Source of the DNA: Anaerolineae bacterium
GTDB lineage: Bacteria; Chloroflexota; Anaerolineae; Aggregatilineales; Ch27
Reading direction: 5' to 3'
DNA length: 64,000 nucleotides
NCBI GenBank assembly: GCA_013178165.1
Contig: JABLXG010000005.1
Coordinates: 62,001 to 126,000, forward strand
Shown piece after piece: positions 40,160 through 49,281 of this stretch (the first letter of the stretch is position 1; every line of letters starts with the position of its first letter). The notes beneath the pieces are model-generated. The model searched no databases, was not told where the DNA came from, and saw nothing but the letters and a program-made list of their open reading frames with translations. The position numbers were made by a program, and so were the translations under genes.

Positions 40160-40207
40160 TGGAAACAAACGGGCGAGGGTTGTCTGTTCGGCAAGCTCCT
40201 CGCCCGT
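40160..40207 (-). terminator. Rho-independent terminator of ychF
   Basis: On the minus strand ACGGGCGAGG/CCTCGCCCGT (40169-40178 with 40198-40207) is a perfect 10-bp stem followed by TTGTTTCC. It sits between ychF and the opine-dehydrogenase gene. Confidence 0.7.
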
Positions 40208-40227
40208 GGGCGCTGTGCTATAGACTT

Positions 40228-40233
40228 ATTATA
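40228..40233 (-). promoter_or_regulatory. -10 element upstream of the opine-dehydrogenase gene
   Basis: On the minus strand a perfect TATAAT lies 78 bases before the start at 40149. No good -35 is seen. A transcript from here would pass through the hairpin at 40169-40207. Confidence 0.4.
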
Positions 40234-40251
40234 CCCGCTGATGGGCCGTTC

Positions 40252-41331
40252 CTAGATATTAAAGCGGACTGTAATAATGTCACCATCCTGAACGACGTAG
40301 GTCTTGCCTTCCAGCCGCTGCTTGCCCGCTGCCTTAACTGCCTTCATGTCACCCAGCGCACGCAGGTCGGCAAAGGCTGTGACCTCCGCCCGGATGAAGC
40401 CGCGGGCCAGATCGGTATGGATGACACCCGCCGCCTCCACCGCTGTCGCCCCGACCGGCACACTCCAGGCCCGCACCTCGTCCTCACCAACGGTGAAGAA
40501 GGATTGAATGCCCAGCAACTGGTAGCTCAGGCGGATCACGCGGGAAGCGCTCGGTTCGGCGATGCCATATTCTGCCAGGAACAGGGCGCGGTCGTCCGGC
40601 TCAAGCTGGGCGATCTCGGCCTCAACCCTTCCCTGCAGGCTGATCATGTGGGCTGGATCGTGGGCGTCGTCGTGCAACAACTCAGCAGGTGGGATGACTG
40701 TATCCCCGCAGTTAAAGAGGAGCAGCATCGGCTTGAGCGTCAGCAAGCCGTAGCCGCTGATCAGCCTGATCTCATCGGCGGTCAGCGCCAGCTCGCGCAG
40801 GGGGCGTTCTGCCTCCAGGTGGGCGTGCAGGCGCTCCATCAGGGCCGTCTCAAGCTCGTTCTGACGGCGTGTATCCGGTTTCTTGTTCCACTCGTCCTTC
40901 AGGCGTTCCAGCCGCCGCTCCACCGTGATCAGGTCCAGCAGCAGGAACTCGCCATCCAGGATGGCCACATCGCGGGCGGGATCGATGCTCCCCTGCGGGT
41001 GTGGTACGCTGTCATCGGCGAAGACCCGCACCACATGTACGAAGCCATCAACCTGGGCCAGCTCGTTGCGCAGCGGGCCGCTCAGCCCGCCTTCGCCCAG
41101 CCCGGCCTCCAGCCCGCCGATGTCCTTGTAAGTCACGGTAGCATAGGTGGTCTTCTTGGGCCGGTAAAGGGCGCTGAGGAAGTCCACTCGCTCGTCGGGC
41201 ACGGGCACGACGGCGGTATGGACTTCCATCTGGCCGGAACCGCTGAAGCCAGTCGGCAGATTCTGGCCAGTCAGGGCGTTAAAGATGGTTGTTTTGCCGC
41301 TTTGCGGCAGGCCGATAATGCCTAAGCGCAT
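40252..41331 (-). CDS. ychF: YchF/OLA1-family ATPase (Obg-related)
   Basis: This 359-residue cytosolic P-loop protein of the Obg superfamily has G1 motif GLPQSGKTT (7-15). The switch/G3 region reads YKDIGGLEAG, where other family members have DIAGL. A TGS-like/DUF933 C-terminal domain ends in GKTYVVQDGDIITVRFN, as in YchF. YchF/OLA1 binds ATP rather than GTP and acts at the ribosome and in stress. The usual Walker A of YchF is N-x-x-G-K-S/T; here PQSGKTT. It follows kimA by 46 bases on the same strand and may share its transcript. Confidence 0.85.
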   Translation of the reverse strand: MRLGIIGLPQSGKTTIFNALTGQNLPTGFSGSGQMEVHTAVVPVPDERVDFLSALYRPKKTTYATVTYKDIGGLEAGLGEGGLSGPLRNELAQVDGFVHVVRVFADDSVPHPQGSIDPARDVAILDGEFLLLDLITVERRLERLKDEWNKKPDTRRQNELETALMERLHAHLEAERPLRELALTADEIRLISGYGLLTLKPMLLLFNCGDTVIPPAELLHDDAHDPAHMISLQGRVEAEIAQLEPDDRALFLAEYGIAEPSASRVIRLSYQLLGIQSFFTVGEDEVRAWSVPVGATAVEAAGVIHTDLARGFIRAEVTAFADLRALGDMKAVKAAGKQRLEGKTYVVQDGDIITVRFNI

Positions 41332-41377
41332 CGGTAGTTCCTCCAGCCCTGGGCCTGAGGGCGCCAGGCGGGCTGAG

Positions 41378-43288
41378 CTAGGTCCGAATCTGGAAGGGGA
41401 TGATTGTCACCGCCACGTTTTCCATCTGGCTGAGCGTCAGGTTGAAGATCAGGGCGCTGTTCTGATGCAACGCCTGCTCCCAGAAGTTAGGCATGGCCAG
41501 GTGGCCCATCACCACATGGATGAAGCCCTCCGGGTCCTTCTGCCGGATTTGCTGCACATACTGCGCGATCGGGTCGGAAAGCAGGCGGTAGGGCGAATCC
41601 AGCACAACCAGCTCGCCCTCTCCGATGCGCTCCTCCCACTTCTTGCGGACGATGCGCGTCTTTTCCGGGTTGACCGAAACATGCAGGGCCGTCCAGGGAT
41701 GGCCGAGCGACTTGGCGAAGTTGACCAGCCGGGTGGTCTCGTTGTGCACATCGTCAATCAGGACGATCGTTTGCACGGGGCGTTCACGGATGTCGGGCCG
41801 GACACCTTCCATGCTGAGTGCCCTGGCCACCCGCTGGTAATGCTTGTGGATGCGGAAGAAGATCAGGACCAGCAGCGGGATGAGCACGATCACAAACCAC
41901 GCCCCGCTGGTGAACTTGGTGATGGCAAAGATCATCATCACGATGAAGGTCGCCACCGCGCCGATGGCGCTGATGACCATCTTCTTGGCCCAGTGGGGGT
42001 CGTATTCCAGAGTGGTTTCCAGACCCTGCGCCTTTTCGCCCGGCTTGAGGTGGCCCATCTTCCACAGGTGCTTGACCATGCCGCTCTGCGAGATGGTGAA
42101 GCTGAGGAAGACGCCGATGGCGTACAGTGGGATCAGGGCGGTGGTATTGGCCCGCATCAAAATCACCAGCATAGAGGCCAGCAGGGCCAGGATAACGATA
42201 CCCCAGGAGAAGACCAGACGGCCACCGCGGTAAGTGAGCTGGCGCGGCAGGAAGCCATCGCTGGCGGCCAGGGCGGCCAGGCGTGGGAAGTCAGCGAAGC
42301 TGGTATTGGCTGCCATCAACAGGATCAGCGATGTCCCGGCCAGTGTCAGCAGGTACAGGATGTTATCTGCCCCGTGAATGGTGCGGGCGATCTGCGAGAT
42401 CACCGTCTCGGTATGGCTGGGCATGGCGTGGATTTGCTGGGCCATGACGGTGATGCCCAGGAAGAGCGTGATCAGGATGCCGCTCATCCACAGCAGGGTG
42501 ACCGCCGCGTTATGGCTGCGCGGTTCCTTGAAGGCTGTGATGCCGTTGGAGATAGCCTCGATGCCGGTCAGCGCGGCACTACCGCTGGAGAACGCCCGCA
42601 GGATCAGGAAGAGCGTCACCGGCTGCAGCACATCATGTTGAATCACCTCCACGCCGGTTACGGTAGGCAGCGTGCCGGTGAGGACCCGGATAAACCCGAT
42701 GCCCAGCGTCAGGAACATCATCGCCAGGAAGAAGTAGGTCGGCACAGCGAAGATGCGGCCGCTCTCCTTCACCCCGCGCAGGTTGATGATCATCATCATC
42801 ATGATGAATCCGACGGCCAGTTCCACCCGGTAGGGCAGCAGCGCCGGGAAGCCCGACGTGATCTGGGCCACGCCAGAGGAGATACTCACGGCGACGGTCA
42901 GGATGTAATCGGTCAGCAGCGCTGCCCCGGCCACCTGGGCCGCGACCTCGCCGAAGTTGTCGCGGGCGACGATATAGGCTCCGCCGCCGTTGGGATAGGT
43001 GTAGATCGTCTGGCGGTAGGAGATGGTCACGATAATCAGCAAGACCGCGATGGCTATCGCAATGGGCACTGACAGGCTCAGCACGGCGGCGCTGACGCCG
43101 GCCATGCTCAGGATAATCAGGATTTCTTCAGTGGCGTAAGCGGTGGATGAGATCGCGTCTGACGCGAAGACAGCCAACCCGATTGGCTTGTTGACCGCCT
43201 GGTGTGGCAGCTCCTTGGTCTGCAACGGTTGTCCGAGGAGCAGTCGGCGAAGTGAGAAGTGGTTGACTCTGGCGTTTGCGGTTTGCAT
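41378..43288 (-). CDS. kimA: KimA-like potassium transporter (APC superfamily)
   Basis: This 636-residue inner-membrane protein has about 12 helices and a cytoplasmic C-terminal domain of about 170 residues. The N-terminal sequence (LLLGQPLQTKEL, GLAVFASDAISSTAYATEEILIIL, SYRQTIYTYPNGGGAYIVARDNFGEVAAQVAGAALLTDYILTVAVSISSGVAQI, listed by segment) closely follows KimA (YdaO) of Bacillus, a high-affinity K+/H+ symporter inhibited by c-di-AMP. The ATG at 43288 follows AGGGGGC. The roughly 330-nt leader is consistent with RNA-level control, as for kimA elsewhere. Confidence 0.82.
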   Translation of the reverse strand: MQTANARVNHFSLRRLLLGQPLQTKELPHQAVNKPIGLAVFASDAISSTAYATEEILIILSMAGVSAAVLSLSVPIAIAIAVLLIIVTISYRQTIYTYPNGGGAYIVARDNFGEVAAQVAGAALLTDYILTVAVSISSGVAQITSGFPALLPYRVELAVGFIMMMMIINLRGVKESGRIFAVPTYFFLAMMFLTLGIGFIRVLTGTLPTVTGVEVIQHDVLQPVTLFLILRAFSSGSAALTGIEAISNGITAFKEPRSHNAAVTLLWMSGILITLFLGITVMAQQIHAMPSHTETVISQIARTIHGADNILYLLTLAGTSLILLMAANTSFADFPRLAALAASDGFLPRQLTYRGGRLVFSWGIVILALLASMLVILMRANTTALIPLYAIGVFLSFTISQSGMVKHLWKMGHLKPGEKAQGLETTLEYDPHWAKKMVISAIGAVATFIVMMIFAITKFTSGAWFVIVLIPLLVLIFFRIHKHYQRVARALSMEGVRPDIRERPVQTIVLIDDVHNETTRLVNFAKSLGHPWTALHVSVNPEKTRIVRKKWEERIGEGELVVLDSPYRLLSDPIAQYVQQIRQKDPEGFIHVVMGHLAMPNFWEQALHQNSALIFNLTLSQMENVAVTIIPFQIRT

Positions 43289-43620
43289 GTTAACTTGCCC
43301 CCTGTGCGCCCCCGTGCCCGCGATCGGGCTGCATGAGCGGCTGCACACAAAGGACGTGGGCAGTATCCTTGACTAAGACTGCTGGCTGACGAATCGGGGA
43401 AATGCTCCTGAATGGCTTTGCCCCCTGATCGCTGCGCGCCAGACGTTCTGCTCACCCTGCGCTCTTCAACGCCAGGCCTGCACCAGGCCCGGAGCTATCT
43501 GAGTCACGACAACGCAGCAGGGCCGCTGAGCGGATAACCGATCGGCCCTGTGGGGTTGAAGTGGACTGGCAGCCAGGCTGCCAGAGCCGCAGAGGCCAGA
43601 TGCCCAGCCCCGCACAGCGG
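43289..43620 (-). promoter_or_regulatory. Long structured leader of kimA
   Basis: From the promoter start near 43620 to the ATG is about 330 nt with no gene. It contains hairpins at 43566-43584 (CTGGCAGCC/GGCTGCCAG) and 43518-43550 (CAGGGCCG/CGGCCCTG). It also has a GGCCTG/CAGGCC stem near 43480 and a GGGG...AAA/TTTCCCC stem near 43400-43430. Near 43385-43405 the minus strand reads CCCCGATTCGTCAGCCAGC, partly like the c-di-AMP (ydaO) aptamer 3' motif. Other ydaO landmarks are not convincing, so no riboswitch class is assigned. Confidence 0.4.
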
Positions 43621-43626
43621 CAACGT

Positions 43627-43654
43627 ATTATAGTCCTCCCTGGCCGGCGGGCAA
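43627..43654 (-). promoter_or_regulatory. Promoter for the kimA transcript
   Basis: On the minus strand TTGCCC (43649-43654) and a perfect TATAAT (43627-43632) are separated by 16 bases. It is 340 bases upstream of the kimA start and past the recA stop. Confidence 0.65.
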
Positions 43655-43786
43655 GGGCGATCTGGTGAAATTGCACGACTCGCCGCCCCTTTATCAGCGC
43701 CGCCGAGGCCGCCTTGCTCAGGCGGCCCGCGCCAATCAGCGCCATGGCAAGCCCCCGACCTGCCTGATCTTCGGTGGGTGACGCGC

Positions 43787-44857
<1,071 letters not shown>

Positions 44858-45024
44858 GTTCTGTTCTCCCATCAGTATTGCTACCGGTAAAGCCGGACAA
44901 TGCGGCCGGTGACAAAAACGACGCCGATTGGCTGGCGCGCCCCGCCGCATACCGCGCGCCCGCCCCGGGAATATCCCGCCGCCGCCCGTACTCCGGCCCT
45001 GCGGCGGCCTGCATTAGCACATAT

Positions 45025-45053
45025 ATTCTACTCGCAAGCGACTTCCGACGCAA
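45025..45053 (-). promoter_or_regulatory. Promoter for recA
   Basis: On the minus strand TTGCGT (45048-45053) and TAGAAT (45025-45030) are separated by 17 bases. Confidence 0.6.
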
Positions 45054-45175
45054 CTTCGATTATACCACCGGGGGCCAGGAGGCCGCTGCGCCGCCAGCGC
45101 CCGCTTATGTGAAGGGGGGCAGCAGGCAGCGGGTTGCGGCAGTTCGGGTGTAGCAGCGGTGACCGGACGGGGCTA

Positions 45176-45184
45176 TGGTATAAT
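45176..45184 (+). promoter_or_regulatory. Extended -10 promoter for hisI-hisE
   Basis: TGgTATAAT is a perfect extended -10, 54 bases before the hisI ATG at 45238. Confidence 0.6.
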
Positions 45185-45237
45185 CCGCCGCGCAACCGCG
45201 CAGCCGTATCCTGCTGGCAGAGGAGCGCGAAACCACG

Positions 45238-45579
45238 ATGACTCTTCACTGGAACGAACAGGGCCTGATCCCGGCAGTCGTGCAGGACGCCGCCACCGGC
45301 ATGGTGCTGATGGTCGCCTGGATGAACGAGGAGGCGCTCCGCCTGACCCGCCAGACGCGCCAGACGCACTTCTGGAGCCGCAGCCGGGGCGAACTATGGC
45401 ACAAAGGTACCACCTCCGGCAACACGCAGGATGTTGTAGCCATCTACGTCGATTGCGACGCCGATGTCCTGCTGGTCAAGGTGCGTCCGGCTGGCCCGGC
45501 CTGCCACACCGGGGCCATATCGTGCTTCTTCCGCAGCCTGGATGAAGTGCTGCCGCCGGGAGAGGAGGCGGCGGAATGA
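45238..45579 (+). CDS. hisI: Phosphoribosyl-AMP cyclohydrolase
   Basis: This 113-residue cytosolic zinc enzyme opens the purine ring in the third step of histidine biosynthesis. Conserved motifs include [27 protein letters not shown], and the metal/active-site region [12 protein letters not shown] with CHTG. It overlaps hisE by four bases (ATGA), a classic coupling. In many bacteria HisI and HisE are fused; here they are separate. Other his genes are not in this window. Confidence 0.95.
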   Translation: MTLHWNEQGLIPAVVQDAATGMVLMVAWMNEEALRLTRQTRQTHFWSRSRGELWHKGTTSGNTQDVVAIYVDCDADVLLVKVRPAGPACHTGAISCFFRSLDEVLPPGEEAAE

Positions 45580-45893
45580 GCGACTTCGTCGACACCCTGT
45601 TCGCCGTCATCCAGTCCCGCCGGGGCAGCCCGCCGGAAGAGTCCTATACCGCCCGGCTCTTTGCGGAGGGCCTGCCGCGCATCACCCAGAAGGTGGGGGA
45701 AGAAGCGATCGAGGTGGTGGTGGCCGCCCACAGCCAGAGCGATGAACGCCTGATCGCGGAACTGGCTGACCTGGTTTACCACAGTCTGGTGCTGCTGGCC
45801 TACCGCGGCCTGACGCCAGACGACATCCGCGCTGAACTGGAGCGACGCCACCGCCAGGCGCGTCCCGGCCACGGGGGCGATGAATCAGCGTAG
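45576..45893 (+). CDS. hisE: Phosphoribosyl-ATP pyrophosphatase
   Basis: This 105-residue all-alpha MazG-like enzyme hydrolyses PR-ATP to PR-AMP, the step before HisI. The signature [27 protein letters not shown] and the metal-binding E-E-x-x-E plus [17 protein letters not shown] are conserved. The ATG overlaps the hisI stop (ATGA), so translation is coupled. Its own TAG stop lies inside the left arm of the downstream hairpin. Confidence 0.95.
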   Translation: MSDFVDTLFAVIQSRRGSPPEESYTARLFAEGLPRITQKVGEEAIEVVVAAHSQSDERLIAELADLVYHSLVLLAYRGLTPDDIRAELERRHRQARPGHGGDESA

Positions 45894-45921
45894 CGGCGGA
45901 AGCGCATCCCCGCCGCTACGC
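45888..45921 (+). terminator. Perfect hairpin at the hisE stop codon
   Basis: GCGTAGCGGCGG/CCGCCGCTACGC is a perfect 12-bp stem with a 10-nt loop. The hisE stop codon (45891-45893) is within the stem. There is no T-run. It may serve both hisE and the convergent htrA gene. Confidence 0.55.
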
Positions 45922-45944
45922 CCGCTCCTCTGAGGCCGTACCGG

Positions 45945-47066
<1,122 letters not shown>

Positions 47067-47249
47067 AGTTCGCCTTCCCTCCTGATCGCGCGGTTGCTTC
47101 AGCGCGGCATAACACGTTAGGATCGCTTACGGCAGAGCCTAGCGCAAGCAGGTGAACGCTGGCTTAAAGAGGCCTAGATGATCAATGAGAAAGCGGCCCG
47201 CTGCCATGTAGAGAACACTTCTTCCGGGGATGAACAGGGGAGAACCACC

Positions 47250-47879
47250 ATGGCGCAGCTTTTTGACATCACCCGCACGATATCGCCCGCGCTGGCCGTC
47301 TGGCCGGGGGACGCGCTGGTCACCTTTCACCAGGAACTGAGCCTGGCCGCAGGCGATGCCGTCAACCTGACCACGCTCAGCCTGTCGGCCCATGCGGGCA
47401 CGCATATGGACGCCCCCTGGCACACAGAAGGCTTGCCCGTGCACCCGGCGGACCTGCCACTGGAGCCGTTTCTGGGGCCGGCGCGGGTGATCAGCGTAGG
47501 CCGACGGGCCGGGGGTATCACGCCCGCCGACCTGGACGGCCATGATCTGGGCGGGGTGCAGCGTATCCTGTTGCACACCTGGTACAGCGATGTGCCTGAC
47601 GAGCGCTTTGACCCGGCTTTCCCTTACCCGACGCCGGAACTGATCGACTGGCTGGCTGATCAGGGCGCCATCTTGCTGGGTCTGGATGTTCCCTCTGTCG
47701 ATGCCTTCGGCGGGGAAGGGTTGACGGGGCATCACCGCCTGTTTGCGCGCGGGCTGGCCGTGCTGGAAAACCTGGTCTTGTGCGGTGTGCCGGATGGCGA
47801 GTACGAACTGATCGCCCTGCCGCTCAAACTGGCGGGCGTCTGCGGCGGGCCAGTGCGGGCCATCCTGCGGGCGTTATAG
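47250..47879 (+). CDS. kynB: Kynurenine formamidase-type cyclase-family hydrolase
   Basis: This 209-residue cytosolic metal-dependent hydrolase of the cyclase fold has the zinc-binding motif HAGTHMDAPWH (48-58). The N-terminus (LFDITRTISPALAVWPGD) and C-terminal GVCGGPVRAIL match KynB, which hydrolyses N-formylkynurenine in tryptophan degradation. The length equals that of known KynB proteins. The ATG at 47250 is preferred because AGGGGAG precedes it. No other kynurenine-pathway genes are near, so an alternative amide substrate is possible. Confidence 0.8.
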   Translation: MAQLFDITRTISPALAVWPGDALVTFHQELSLAAGDAVNLTTLSLSAHAGTHMDAPWHTEGLPVHPADLPLEPFLGPARVISVGRRAGGITPADLDGHDLGGVQRILLHTWYSDVPDERFDPAFPYPTPELIDWLADQGAILLGLDVPSVDAFGGEGLTGHHRLFARGLAVLENLVLCGVPDGEYELIALPLKLAGVCGGPVRAILRAL

Positions 47880-47900
47880 TGGATAGGGCGGGAAGCCAGC

Positions 47901-47940
47901 GGGGCGGGTCACAGGCAGACCCGCCCCGTTTGCTTCTGCT
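47901..47940 (+). terminator. Terminator of kynB
   Basis: GGGGCGGGTC/GACCCGCCCC (perfect 10-bp stem, 7-nt loop) is followed by GTTTGCTTCTG. Confidence 0.75.
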
Positions 47941-47970
47941 CCAGACCGATTCAGACGCTCGCGTTCCGCG

Positions 47971-49008
47971 CTAGGGGATGACGAGCACCTGCCCGACGTA
48001 GATACGGTTGTAGTCGTAGATGCCGTTATAAGCGGCCAGCACCGGCAGGCTGACGCCGTACATCAGGGCGATGCGGTAGAGCGTCTCGCCAGCCTGGACG
48101 ACATGCGTACGCGTGGCAGGCGGCGGGGTGACCGGGCCGGGCGTGGTGGCGCTGGTGATCGGCAGGTAAGCGATCATGCCGCCGTTCGTCCGCACATAGC
48201 GGGCGTTCACCCACTCCTGGCTGGCAGTGACCGGCTGCAGTTGCACCCAGGAGCCGTCCAGGTTGCGCCCAATCAGACGGAACTGATCGCCCGGCACCAC
48301 GCGTCGCACAATCGCATAGCCGGGGCCGGGGCCATTGCGCACGTTCAGACTGTCAGTGTTGATCACCGTCGCCAGGTACGGGTCACTGGGCGGGATGGGG
48401 GTGGGCACTGGCTGGCCGGTCGCCGTGCTGACGGGCAGGCTGTAGCGGTTGCCGTAGATCGTCAGGTAAGCCGCGTTCACCCATTCTACGCTGCCGGAAG
48501 CGATCTGTACCCAGGTCCCGGCGGCATTACGCCCGATCAGGGTCAGCGCCTGCCCGCGGGAGAGCCGCTGGTGCACCGGGTAGTTGACGCCGGGGCCGGT
48601 CCGGGTGTTCAGGTAGTACGCCCCAGTGACGATGGCGGCCAGGTTGGTCCCCGTACCGCCGGAAGTATCGCCGACGGCGGTGCTCACCGGCAGGCATAGC
48701 AGGCAGCCCGTCGTCGCCACATAGTAAGCGTTGATCCACTGCGGGCTATCCGCCTGTAGTTGCACCCAGGTGGTGGTCTGGTTACGCCCGACCAGCGTGA
48801 CCACATCGCCGTAAGCCAGCCGCCGCACGACCGGGTAGTTGACACCGGGGCCGCTGCGCACATTCAGGTAAAACGCGTTGACAATTGTGCCAACCGCCGT
48901 GTTGCCCTGCGCCTGGGTTATCCGGGGCGGCAGCATGGTCAGCAGCAGTGCCGCTGCCAGGATCAGCCCCAGCAATTTGACAGGTTTGGTAGTGCCAGTG
49001 ATTTGCAT
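47971..49008 (-). CDS. Secreted protein with three SH3b domains and a C-terminal LysM
   Basis: This 345-residue exported protein has a signal peptide (about 1-34, ending ITQAQG). It has three SH3b domains (about 38-100, 122-182 and 210-275), each with the pattern [YD]-x-LN-V/T-R-x-GPG-x-x-Y and a closing W-V-N-A-x-Y. A C-terminal LysM motif covers 300-345 (THVVQAGETLYRIALMYGVSLPVLAAYNGIYDYNRIYVGQVLVIP, split by family). LysM and SH3b modules bind peptidoglycan, so this is a cell-wall-associated protein. GAGGGGGC precedes the ATG. It is divergent from the PPC/three-module gene. Confidence 0.85.
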   Translation of the reverse strand: MQITGTTKPVKLLGLILAAALLLTMLPPRITQAQGNTAVGTIVNAFYLNVRSGPGVNYPVVRRLAYGDVVTLVGRNQTTTWVQLQADSPQWINAYYVATTGCLLCLPVSTAVGDTSGGTGTNLAAIVTGAYYLNTRTGPGVNYPVHQRLSRGQALTLIGRNAAGTWVQIASGSVEWVNAAYLTIYGNRYSLPVSTATGQPVPTPIPPSDPYLATVINTDSLNVRNGPGPGYAIVRRVVPGDQFRLIGRNLDGSWVQLQPVTASQEWVNARYVRTNGGMIAYLPITSATTPGPVTPPPATRTHVVQAGETLYRIALMYGVSLPVLAAYNGIYDYNRIYVGQVLVIP

Positions 49009-49281
49009 CGTCGCGCCCCCTCATTGGAGTTCAAAAACATTCCTATCCTTACCTACCTTTATCATAGAGCATTTTGGGCTTACATGCTTGACTTCTGGCC
49101 TGCTGAATCCAGACGCTTGCCCTGCTCTGGAAGTTCCTCCAGTACCTTGAGGGGGCTAGAATCCAGTTACAGCCAGGTATACAATGAATTAAGGTCATCT
49201 ATCTTTCTGGGACCAAGAGCTGTATCCGCAGCCAGGATTATTTTCCCGCCCGCATCAACCAACTGTGAAAGGATTTGAGCT

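Larger units (their letters stand above)
44858..45237. other. Divergent promoter region between recA and hisI
   Basis: These 380 bases hold promoters for both genes. No gene is seen. The minus-strand promoter at 45025-45053 would give recA a leader of about 160 nt. A second TATAAT on the minus strand at 45059-45064 lacks a -35. Confidence 0.5.

Noticed and set aside
39523-41325. 600-residue plus-strand open frame over ychF and the opine-dehydrogenase gene
   Set aside because: It crosses two unrelated minus-strand genes and the terminator between them, so it cannot be a real gene.
41285-43072. 595-residue plus-strand open frame over kimA
   Set aside because: Antisense to kimA, low complexity (His/Asp/Gln), no ribosome-binding site of note.
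43385-43500. c-di-AMP (ydaO) riboswitch upstream of kimA
   Set aside because: Only part of the 3' motif resembles the consensus. The GGGGGACC-like and GGGGTGAATC elements are not convincing, so no class is assigned without a covariance search.
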